A DNA stretch of 64,000 nt from Symsagittifera roscoffensis (Eukaryota; Xenacoelomorpha; Acoela; Convolutidae): positions 63,556,282 to 63,620,281 of the forward strand of contig NC_087066.1 in assembly GCF_963678635.1 (NCBI RefSeq). Direction: 5' to 3'. A program made the translations under genes and the position numbers. Position 1 is the stretch's first letter. Each line of letters begins with the position of its first letter. The notes beneath the pieces are model-generated. The model was not told the origin of the DNA. It worked only from the letters and a program-made list of their open reading frames with translations, and made no database searches. Positions 20,376 through 28,648 of the stretch are shown here, piece after piece.

Positions 20376-21218
20376 TTAAGATCGTAGTCTTTTGCTTTGA
20401 GGGTCTCCCTCACGATCTTTGACTTGAGCATTATTCCTATCGGCATCCCTCGGTTCTTTTCCAAGATAGTTTTTTTCGTAGTATCTTTTTGGTAATTCGG
20501 GGTGATCTTCTATTGGTTTGCCTGATTTGTCCAACCATCTCGCGAGAGGAAGACTGTCGTACGTTTCCTTGTCCATGAAGGAGAAGCCATCCTTGATCTC
20601 AGGTCTATCTGCCTCCCTCTGTTCTTGTCTCTCGTAGAACTCCGTCTTCTTGCTCAGGCTGTCAGCATTTTGATGTTTGTCTCGTGTTCTATGCTCAATT
20701 ATCATATCGTATCCGTCCTGGCGAACTATCCACCTCCCAATGTAACTTTGGTCCACTGAGTACGTCTTCAGCCAGCTTAGTGCCCTGTTGTCGACTCGCA
20801 GCTTGAATGGCTCGCTGCCTAGGTATGCCCTATATTTCTCGACAAAGGTAACCACCGCGAACATCTCTGCTTTCGGTGCTCCGTACTTCATTTCCGTGTC
20901 ACTTAGGACTTTGCTCCCGTACGCTATTGGTCTCAAGACTGTCTTCCCGTTCCACTCTTGTTCCTGGTGGAGTATTCCAGATATCGCTACTACCGACGCG
21001 TCCGTATCCAGCGCGTACATCCCTTTCTCTGTCGGCATCCCTAGTACTGGTGCCTCGCACAACTCTTTCTTTATTCTCTGGAATGACTCTTCCGCTGCGT
21101 TGTTCCACGTGAACTTCTTGCCCTTGTGTCTAATTAACTGTTGCATCGGATAAACCTTGTCTGCATAGCCTTTGACGAATTCTCTGTAGTAATTTGCAAA
21201 ACCCAGGAAGCTCATCAA
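20376..21218 (-). CDS. Pol: RT connection and RNase H
   Basis: 280 codons. It starts with MMSFLGFANYYREFVKGYA, the end of the RT thumb in Ty3/Gypsy elements. RNase H follows: LDTDASVVAISGILHQ (first Asp), AEMFAVVTFVEKYRAYL (Glu), FKLRVDNRALSWL (Asp) and HQNADSLSK (final His/Asp). All RNase H landmarks are visible. It is linked to the upstream RT frame by a frameshift near 21240. Confidence 0.9.
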   Translation of the reverse strand: MMSFLGFANYYREFVKGYADKVYPMQQLIRHKGKKFTWNNAAEESFQRIKKELCEAPVLGMPTEKGMYALDTDASVVAISGILHQEQEWNGKTVLRPIAYGSKVLSDTEMKYGAPKAEMFAVVTFVEKYRAYLGSEPFKLRVDNRALSWLKTYSVDQSYIGRWIVRQDGYDMIIEHRTRDKHQNADSLSKKTEFYERQEQREADRPEIKDGFSFMDKETYDSLPLARWLDKSGKPIEDHPELPKRYYEKNYLGKEPRDADRNNAQVKDREGDPQSKRLRS

Positions 21219-21558
21219 TTGGTGTTCCGTTTTTGGCGATTTCCAAGTTAGAACTGCTTCTACTGCGTCTGGATCTGACCTGATTGCCGTGTCTGTCCAC
21301 CATCCTGCCCAAGTATTTTATCGAGTCCTTGAGTCTCTCAAACTTTGATGGTTTGCACTTCAGCCCCGACCTCTTCATACACGCAAATACTTTGTCAAGT
21401 CTCTCAATGTGGTCCTCTAGTGTGGGTGTCGCTATTACCACGTCATCCACATAGCACATTACCAGATTGCCATACTTCTTCTTCACGCCTATCAGCGCAT
21501 GTGCCATCAACCGCTGAAACGTGGCAGTGGCATTGCAAAGTCCAAACGGCATCCGTTT
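21130..21558 (-). CDS. Pol: reverse transcriptase palm with YVDD
   Basis: Contains RMPFGLCNATATFQRLM and MCYVDDVVIATPTLEDH, the conserved RT blocks with the catalytic Asp pair, then LKCKPSKFERLKDSIKYLG. A TGA just upstream, where Trp is usual in the motif before RMPFGL, breaks the frame from the protease-RT segment. The last part of this frame is out of phase with the RNase H frame because of an indel near 21250. Confidence 0.9.
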   Translation of the reverse strand, partial: KRMPFGLCNATATFQRLMAHALIGVKKKYGNLVMCYVDDVVIATPTLEDHIERLDKVFACMKRSGLKCKPSKFERLKDSIKYLGRMVDRHGNQVRSRRSRSSSNLEIAKNGTPIDELPGFCKLLQRIRQRLCRQGLSDATVN

Positions 21559-23016
21559 TCATTGAAACAGACCCAACTCGCAGGCAAACCCTGTCTTGTC
21601 CCTGTCCTGCTTCCTGAGTGGTACCTGCCAAAAGGCCAAGCCTAAATCAAGAGTCGTAAAAAATTTTGCATCACTTAATTTCGAGAGACTCTCATCAATC
21701 CTAGGTATGGGATAGGCATCCTTCACCGTGACGGAGTTCAGGTATCGGAAGTCACAACAAAACCTCAACTGGTCGCCTTTCTTTTTGGCCATCACTACTC
21801 CACACGCCCACGGTGATTTGGATGGTTCTATCATGTCATACTCTAGTAGCGTTTCAATCTCCTTTCTATACGCATCCGATTTGTGTGTGGTCATGCGCCT
21901 CGCCCCCTCCCTGTGCGGTATTGCGTTTTCCTCAAGCTCTATTTCATGCTCAACAAAATTACAACACCCGATGTCTGCCTTATGTCTTGAAAAATCCTCC
22001 TCGTTCCGTTCTAGTACATCCTTGATAGCTTCGAGCTGTTCGTCCGTTAACTTGCCTCTTAAGTGTTCAATTTCCGGTAGGACCGGTTTATCACTCTGTA
22101 TTTTATCTAGTGTGGGCCGTTCCGGGAAATTCGAACAGCTCGATAGTCCATCGTCTGTCTCTGACTTAAGTGACTTCACAAGACCTGATGAACCTTTTAT
22201 TTTCTTCAATCGTCTCAAGTTACAAATTTTGTCCCTATGATTGGGACAATCAACAACTTCATTTTGTTTATGGTTTTCAGTCATTTCATATCGAGTTTTT
22301 ACGGGTAAAGCATATCCCAGTTTCCTCCCCCTCTGTATCGTGATTGGCATGTCAAGGGTATTCAACAAGACACTCACGCAGAGACCGCTCTTCGTTATCG
22401 AGAAGGATCTTCCTAAAACAGCAGCACTTTGACTATTTGGATTTGGGACTATGCATACCTGCTTGTTGTCACTTAGTTCATTGTAATTTTTCATTCGTAA
22501 GCTTAGCCTCACTCTCCTACTCAAGAATACCGGTGCTTTGGTCTCATTTGCCATTATTAAATTTACCGGTTTGATTGCGTACCTCATATCCGGGTTCCGT
22601 ATCCTGAACATTGCGTTGTTTAGATCAATCGCTACATCAAAGTTCCTGATGAAGTCTCTGCCTAAAATAAATTGGTCAGACTCATCTAGGTTTTCTACCA
22701 CAAGAAAGCTCATCCACAGGTTACGTTCCCCCAGATGCAGGGCTATTATCGGCGTTCTGCCCAACACCCGCAGCGCCCCTTTGTTTGCAGCTGACAACCG
22801 TATTCTTGAATCTATCAAATCATTTTTGTTGAAGCCCATTCGTTCCCAAGTTTCGATTGGTATGACACTCAAGACCGCTCCCGTATCAAGCAACCCACGT
22901 AACTGAGTCTTCTTGCCACTTATGTCAAGCACATGTGCTGTCACATCTGCCTCTGTCCCGATGTGCATTGCATTTTCCTCAAGCATGGCGCAGTGTTCAA
23001 TCGATCTCACTTTCAA
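21559..23016 (-). CDS. Pol: aspartic protease and reverse transcriptase N-terminal half
   Basis: 485 codons, overlapping the end of gag in another frame. Residues about 28-110 form a retropepsin-like protease (LRGLLDTGAVLSVIP with the DTG active site, and FILGRDFI). After a linker the RT fingers and palm follow: GVVMAKKKGDQLRFCCDFR, YPIPRIDE and FFTTLDLGLAFWQVPL, which includes the first catalytic Asp. The frame ends at a TGA in the CELGLFQ block. Overlapping gag in another frame is the usual arrangement for programmed frameshifting. Confidence 0.92.
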   Translation of the reverse strand: MKVRSIEHCAMLEENAMHIGTEADVTAHVLDISGKKTQLRGLLDTGAVLSVIPIETWERMGFNKNDLIDSRIRLSAANKGALRVLGRTPIIALHLGERNLWMSFLVVENLDESDQFILGRDFIRNFDVAIDLNNAMFRIRNPDMRYAIKPVNLIMANETKAPVFLSRRVRLSLRMKNYNELSDNKQVCIVPNPNSQSAAVLGRSFSITKSGLCVSVLLNTLDMPITIQRGRKLGYALPVKTRYEMTENHKQNEVVDCPNHRDKICNLRRLKKIKGSSGLVKSLKSETDDGLSSCSNFPERPTLDKIQSDKPVLPEIEHLRGKLTDEQLEAIKDVLERNEEDFSRHKADIGCCNFVEHEIELEENAIPHREGARRMTTHKSDAYRKEIETLLEYDMIEPSKSPWACGVVMAKKKGDQLRFCCDFRYLNSVTVKDAYPIPRIDESLSKLSDAKFFTTLDLGLAFWQVPLRKQDRDKTGFACELGLFQ

Positions 23017-23606
23017 TTCTTCAAAGATTCTTCCGGGTCACTCCTTCTTCTCAAGCTCTCAAGATCATCTAGGAACCTGTCTATCGATTCATCGTCCCTT
23101 TGTCTTCTCTTTTCAAATCGCATCATTGCTTGATGACCCTTCATGCCTGAGCCGAATCGATTTAACAATATTTCAAAGATTTTGTCCGCTGTATCGCGTT
23201 CCTCTTCTTTCTTCGCAACCACGCTTTTCAATGCCGTGCCTTCCAGGTTGCTCATTATCGCTGTCCATGCTTGCCTCTCATCGTTCAAGTTGTCTTGTTC
23301 CAAGTGCAACCTCATGACTTCTACCCAAGTGTCAATGCATCCGTCTGAATCATCTTTGAATTCTTTTGGTTTCTTGAAAGTTTTCCTGGATTTGTTGCTT
23401 TCTCTGTCACTCGAGTCGGTGTTCCTTGTAGCGAAGGCCTCTAGTGTCTTGTTCATCAATTCCCATGTACTTGCCAATGTCATGGCGTCCGGTCCCACGT
23501 TGTTGTGAGTCGTGGAGTCTCCTGGACCACTTGTTGTGTTCGCTGTTCCACTTTTTATAATCGCCTTGGCCCCCACCGGTGCCGTACTCGCAGCCTCCCG
23601 GGTTAC
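23013..23606 (-). CDS. Gag capsid (retrotransposon gag family)
   Basis: The central block FKDDSDGCIDTWVEVMRLHL, followed by AWTAIMSNLEGTAL and a helical region ending RFEKRRQRDDESIDRFLDDL, matches the capsid region of Ty3/Gypsy gag. No CCHC zinc knuckle is seen after it; the frame stops about 20 residues later and overlaps the protease frame by a few bases. The N-terminal residues (before about 23470) are Ser/Thr-rich and probably disordered. Confidence 0.8.
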   Translation of the reverse strand, partial: VTREAASTAPVGAKAIIKSGTANTTSGPGDSTTHNNVGPDAMTLASTWELMNKTLEAFATRNTDSSDRESNKSRKTFKKPKEFKDDSDGCIDTWVEVMRLHLEQDNLNDERQAWTAIMSNLEGTALKSVVAKKEEERDTADKIFEILLNRFGSGMKGHQAMMRFEKRRQRDDESIDRFLDDLESLRRRSDPEESLKN

Positions 23607-24022
23607 TGATAACGGTGTTGACTGTCGTTTGTTCCTTTGTGTTTCCGCTCCGCCGCTGGCCTGTCTTGTGGTGTTGAATTCCTCAAGATAGCGTCTAACT
23701 TTGTTTGTATCGCACTTGAGCTCTCAGCCTGGTCCCTACTCATCGTATCCATTCTCGTTTCCAAACTCCTCAACTGGCTATTCACTGCGTCATATCGCTG
23801 CTTCATTTCTCGCATGTCTTTTCTGATGTTCTTGTCTCGCTCTCCATCAGTGGTGTCTACTTTGTCAGACATCTGCTGAAGCTTTTCCTCTGTTGCTCTC
23901 GCTAGATGGAAATAGTTGTCCAGGTACTCATGTTTGTTGTTTCTCATTTCCTTCCTTTTCACATTTTTATCCTCTTCGCTGTGCCTCAATTTCTCATCTA
24001 TCTGATCTAGCTTCGCCATCAA
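23603..24022 (-). CDS. Gag N-terminal coiled-coil segment
   Basis: 139 codons, almost wholly charged heptad-like helix (KLDQIDEKLRHSEEDKN and following), predicted coiled coil. It stands between the first gag frame and the capsid frame, each in a different phase, so it is probably the middle of one gag protein broken by indels rather than a gene of its own. Confidence 0.6.
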   Translation of the reverse strand: MMAKLDQIDEKLRHSEEDKNVKRKEMRNNKHEYLDNYFHLARATEEKLQQMSDKVDTTDGERDKNIRKDMREMKQRYDAVNSQLRSLETRMDTMSRDQAESSSAIQTKLDAILRNSTPQDRPAAERKHKGTNDSQHRYQ

Positions 24023-24027
24023 GTCGC

Positions 24028-24615
24028 TTAGTTCAAGAGTAGTTGTTCCACGGTCCGTTCTTGTCCCGTAGTCGGTCGCTGGTTTTTTTTTTGATCCTCG
24101 TTTTGGTCGGTCTCTGTCGTTCTCGTGGATACTGTTCCGAATGTTTTGCTTTTCTCGGCTTTCGTCTCCTCCACTGCTGCGTCTCTCGATCTCATTCCGA
24201 CCATCATTGCCAATCTTTCAGTAAAAGACGTTCTCTTTTGAGACTCATCCTTCACTGTTTCTGGCGTGTTGCCTGTTGTGTCTTCCACGTTGTCTATCGG
24301 TGAGAACTCCATGGGCTTCGGGTTAGGTTCTTCCGCATTGGGCATCGGAGTTGACTCTGTCGTTTTCTTTCCCACTTCATCCACACTTTGATCCGGTGTC
24401 TCTAGTTCAATCTCGATGTTGGGTTCTACTCGTTCCCCTTCCGTGCCCTCTTTTGCTCTGTTCTCCGTGGTACTCCTCGTGCTGACCATACTAACTGAAA
24501 AGTTCTTCTTTGTTACCTTCGGACCCATTGATGTTGTTTTACGTCGCGACGAATTATACTTTGTCTTCGCCTCGGTAGATCTTTTTTCAGCTACCGGTAC
24601 CCTGCTCCGCCTCAT
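24028..24615 (-). CDS. Gag N-terminal region or first ORF
   Basis: 195 codons starting MRRSRVPVAEKRST at the first ATG after the leader. Basic at the N-terminus, then acidic and Glu/Thr/Pro-rich; probably disordered. No domain. It ends with a TAA six bases before the next gag frame opens. It could be a separate small ORF or the frameshifted start of gag. Confidence 0.6.
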   Translation of the reverse strand: MRRSRVPVAEKRSTEAKTKYNSSRRKTTSMGPKVTKKNFSVSMVSTRSTTENRAKEGTEGERVEPNIEIELETPDQSVDEVGKKTTESTPMPNAEEPNPKPMEFSPIDNVEDTTGNTPETVKDESQKRTSFTERLAMMVGMRSRDAAVEETKAEKSKTFGTVSTRTTETDQNEDQKKNQRPTTGQERTVEQLLLN

Positions 24616-24834
24616 TATTTACAATTGTTCCTATTTACAGTATTACTATCTACAAAATTCTACTCTAAGGTTAAAACCTCTTTTGACAAAATTATATAAA
24701 AAGAAATTTACAATTTGCTAAAAACAACTTTTCCTGAGCTTTTTGAAAATTCTATATGTTAGGATTGAATAGAGAATTTGATTTTGCAATTGGTTACTTC
24801 CACCTGACTTAGTGCTCTCTTAGTGCCCCCCTTC

Positions 24835-25545
24835 TTTATACTGTTCCAAGACTTTCTCTCTACTGTCCCAAGACTATTCAGTGTTGTCCCAGTACTTCTT
24901 GTTAGTGTCCCAAGACCACTGTCCCAAGACCCTTGCCCTAAGACTACTGTCCCAAGACTACTGTCCCAAGACTAATGTCCCAAGGCTACTGTCCCAAGAC
25001 TACTGTCCCAAGACTACTGTCCCAAGACTACTGTCCCAAGACTACTGTCCCAAGACTACTGTCCCAAGACTACTGTCCCAAGACTAGTGTCCCAAGACTA
25101 CTGTCCCAAGACTAGTGTCCCAAGACTACTGTCCCAAGACCAATGTCCCAAGACCACTGTCCCAAGACCAATGTCCCAAGACCACTGTCCCAAGACCAAT
25201 GTCCCAAGACCAATGTCCCAAGACCACTGTCCCAAGACCAATGTCCCAAGACCACTGTCCCAAGACCAATGTCCCAAGACCACTGTCCCAAGACCAATGT
25301 CCCAAGACCACTGTCCCAAGACCAATGTCCCAAGACCAATGTCCCAAGACCAATGTCCCAAGACTAGTGTCCCAAGACTGTTTCGTACCAAGACTGCTCT
25401 GGTCTAAGACTGTCACAAGACTGCACTGTCCCAAGACTGTCCCAAGACTGCTCTGTCCCGAGACTGTCCCAAGACCGTGTTGCTCCAAGACTGTCCCCAG
25501 ACTGCAATGTCCCAAGACTTCTTCGGTACTGTCCCAAGACTTGTC
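24835..25545. repeat. 14-bp minisatellite in the element leader
   Basis: A tandem array of the 14-bp unit actactgtcccaag and its variants accactgtcccaag and accaatgtcccaag. About 34 regular units lie between roughly 24904 and 25380, with degenerate edges. Variants are clustered: the actact type at the left, the accact/accaat types alternating at the right. Because 14 is not a multiple of three and the unit lacks stops, several frames are open on both strands; these are artefacts. It lies in the leader between the 5' LTR and gag. Confidence 0.95.
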
Positions 25546-26430
25546 ACTGAGTGTCTGGATATCGGATCTCTTCTTCTTCGTTGTAGGGACTATTGAACCA
25601 CTGTACCTTTTAGCACCACTTGAGTTCTAGTAAAAATTTTCCCAAAATCCCTATCTTAATGGTCAAAACCCAAATACTAATCCCCCTGTATTTATCTCCC
25701 TCTCGATGTTTCAGGCTATTTGAAACCCTAAATTCCTCGCAGGTATCTTGTGATCATCTGTTCGTTAAAATACCAACAACAAATTTTCACTAAAACGTAA
25801 AAATTTAAACAGCAAAAATTTCAAAAACAGAGAGATGAATTCGTAATTAATTCAAGGTTGACAGATTTCAATCTTTGTTCGAAAAAATGTCTGGTACCCG
25901 ATTGCCACGCGTTTTCCTCCCCCTACTAGCGATCTTATGGGGTATCACAAAAACTGTCTATGTCCGTTCCCCCCTACCGATCCGACCAGGGTACCTACCT
26001 TAACCTGATGTTAAATTTGGATATCCGCTTCTTATAACCAACGCGTGTAAGTATCTAATGTAACTAAATCGACGATGCCGAACAATTAGTTACTCTAATG
26101 TGTCCCTCCTTTTTACAATTTACAACCGCTAAACTCTAACCTAATCAGCCCCCCTTCTAACCTCCCCCCTCTTTAGCCCCCCTCTTAAGCCGAAAAATTT
26201 CTTAAGCGCCGTGTGCTAAACCTCTCGAGAGAAAACCGTAGACCTGTTTCCAGGCCTGCTTGTGTAAAAAATTCCTCAAAACAATGGGGCTCCGCTTATC
26301 CAATTTTACACTTATCTCCTATAATGTAATGTGGATTCTAACGATACCCGTTTGCCCAACTTGAGAACACCCATGTGCGTGCTCTTGTAGTGATCCCGTG
26401 CTGGTTGTCTCTTTTCTGCACTCGACAGCA

Positions 26431-26643
26431 GCACCACCTTCCCACTTGGCTGGTCACCTCTTCCAGTCAAGTTTCCATTCGTTTCAGCTCAGTCCATCTG
26501 AACCACTTTCCCACTCTGCTGGTCACCTCTTCCAGTCAAGTCTCCTAGTGGTCTGGTTCGATCCCTGTGAACCACTTTCCCACTCGGCTGGTCACCCTTT
26601 CCAGTCAAGTCTCCTAATGGTCCGGCTAGGTTGCAATCTGTGT
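26431..26643. repeat. 69-70 bp tandem repeat, 3 copies
   Basis: Copies begin at 26431, 26501 and 26570 with accacYttcccactNNgctgg and share ggtcacctcttccagtcaag. They lie in the leader of the giant element. Confidence 0.85.
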
Positions 26644-27090
26644 GAAAATACTTAACAAACTCGGGCACCTATTGAAGTCACTGCTTTAAATTGCTAGATT
26701 GATTGAAACGATCGGTCTTATAAAACAGTATGGGTATACTATTTAATTAATATAAAGGTTTGATCCAAATGATCCGGTACCGAAGTCACTGCCTTCTTGT
26801 TTTATGGTTTTTGTTCCTTTTTCTATACTTTTTTCTTGTTTTTGTTTCGCTTTTTGTCTTTTTGCTTGTGTTTTTGTCCCCCTAGTTACCCTCCCTTACT
26901 CGGTTAGCTAGGCCTCGTTCGGAGAGCGTACCAGGAAGTTTTCTCAAGTTTTCTTAAAAAGCTATCACGGTACAACCGATAGGTTTACATGTTCCCGCTG
27001 AACCGTACCACCGGTACTCTAGAATGGGCATGCAGCCCGGAGCTGTGTCAAGTGGGTTCGACTCCGTGGTCATGATGTGTCGTAAAAACA

Positions 27091-27103
27091 CCCAGGAGCG
27101 CCA
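27091..27103 (-). other. Candidate primer-binding site
   Basis: On the minus strand TGGCGCTCCTGGG begins 12 bases inside the 5' LTR boundary. TGG is the complement of a tRNA CCA end, but the offset is unusual and I cannot name the tRNA. Confidence 0.3.
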
Positions 27104-27762
27104 TAAAAACACTATGTAACAGTCGCCTACTTCGGTCACATATGAGGCTTAAGAAAAATAGGCCCTATAACCATTGGCTCAAGAGTCAGGGACACTATCT
27201 CTTGTGTTTTTCTACCTCAAGAACGGTCGGAGCCAATTCGGTTCGCTTGCGACATGAGACTAGAACCCGTTACAGCTTAAAGGCTACTACCAAAATATCC
27301 CCCCCATTCTAGAAAATAAGAACGTTCCCATACTTAGGTCTCAAAATACCCAAAATACACGAACGCCGTTAAAAACAGGGTCGGAACAATCCGTTAAGTT
27401 ACTTTTTATTGGACAGTAGAACTTGGATCCATTTCAGATGGATCAACCTAAAACTCACCTTATCTCAACATAACAATCATAAAACACACTCAAGAAAACT
27501 AAATTAGGAACTCACATGTTGACGCACTCGAGTATAAGGAGCAGGGATATCGATTCGAATCCGAGTATTCGACCCGAATACCGAGTATTCGGCACTTCGA
27601 AGCCGAATCCGAATATTAAAATTTTGAAATCCGAATATCGAATCCGAATATTTTTTTTTTTTGCCGAATACCGAATAATCCAGGGTCCACTGCTAAAAAA
27701 CCCGAATATTCCGAATATTGGTTTACTGTTTTGTTTCACAATATTTTTCTGTTTTTTTTAAG

Positions 27763-28029
27763 ATGGCTAATGTAGAAGAGTCTGATGTCGCTGCCGAGTG
27801 CGAGTATAGAAAAGAAAAAGGAGTGGCAAAATGGCATGAAAAGTTTCTTGTGGAATATCGAGGTGGTAGAAAAACGGAAGGAAGAAAGTGCATTAAATGC
27901 AATGTTTTGATTAAGAGTATTGGGGCGTCAACGACTTCGATGACTAAACACACGCAAGTGTGTGATAGCAAAACGGTCCAAACTGTCATTGCATCGGACC
28001 AAACTGTAATTTTCTTTCAAGCGGGCTAG
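27763..28029 (+). pseudogene. hAT transposase N-terminus, BED-type zinc finger
   Basis: Starts MANVEESDVAAECEY. It has a BED-like finger: KCIKCNVLIKS, then SMTKHTQVC, giving C-x2-C and H-x4-C ligands. The frame is lost near 28015 by a single-base shift; the next frame continues the transposase at once. BED fingers bind transposon ends in hAT transposases. Confidence 0.8.
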
Positions 28030-28648
28030 AGTTCAAGACGGCTTGAATGAAGTTGCTAAACTTGTATATGAAGACAATATACCAGTGTACAAAGTTGTGC
28101 TTTCTCCAACGTTACAATCATTTTTTAAGCAGCTTCACTTTAGTAAAGTCACCTACTGTTCAGTCAACAATGCGCTGGAGGTAAATTACCAAACAGCAGT
28201 ACAGAAAATTAAAGATTTGATAGTAACACGTGATAAGCGACAAATGCTCTCCTTGAGTTTTGACAAATGGACATCAGCGGACAACAAAAAGTTCATTGGA
28301 GTATATTTGTATGTTGGCGGAGAAAGCGTTTGCTTGGGTTTGATTTATTATACTGGTTTCTGTGGGGCCGAAGAAATACTCATCAATCTGAAAAAAACGC
28401 TAAGTCGTTTTGGTCTACAATTAAGAGACATTTCCTTATTTATTAGCGACTGTGGGTCGGATCTTCAATTAGCTGGCCGCATTGCCAATGTATTTACATT
28501 CCCATGTTTGGCTCATGTTATTAACCTGATTGTCAAGCAGTTTATATGCAATGTCGGAAACGAGACTGAAAACTTTGACGAAGGGCAACTAAACGCATTA
28601 AATCATTCACGAAATGTTTTCTTAAATAAGAATAAAAGGTTTTTTTGA
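28022..28648 (+). pseudogene. hAT transposase core, truncated
   Basis: About 205 residues with hAT landmarks: SLSFDKWTSADNKKFIGVYL, LFISDCGSDLQLA and CLAHVINLIVKQFI. It stops about where the long insertion domain and the C-terminal dimerisation region should follow, so about two thirds of a normal transposase is missing. Non-coding DNA follows up to the right end of the element. Confidence 0.85.

Larger units (their letters stand above)
25546..27114 (-). other. Leader of the giant element between 5' LTR and minisatellite
   Basis: No open frame of note; it precedes gag on the transcribed strand. It holds the 69-bp triple repeat and, next to the LTR, a possible primer-binding site. Confidence 0.6.

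Noticed and set aside
19150-21560. Reassigned TGA codon (Trp) in this organism
   Set aside because: COPS4 and the intact element ORFs use TGG throughout, and only two TGA codons interrupt pol, next to plain frameshifts.
24904-25380. CRISPR-like array
   Set aside because: Units are contiguous 14-mers without unique spacers, inside a eukaryotic retroelement leader.
24881-25630. Long open frames on both strands (PKTTV/SQD-type repeats)
   Set aside because: They are produced by the stop-free 14-bp minisatellite in frames of both strands; no start context, no other coding signal.
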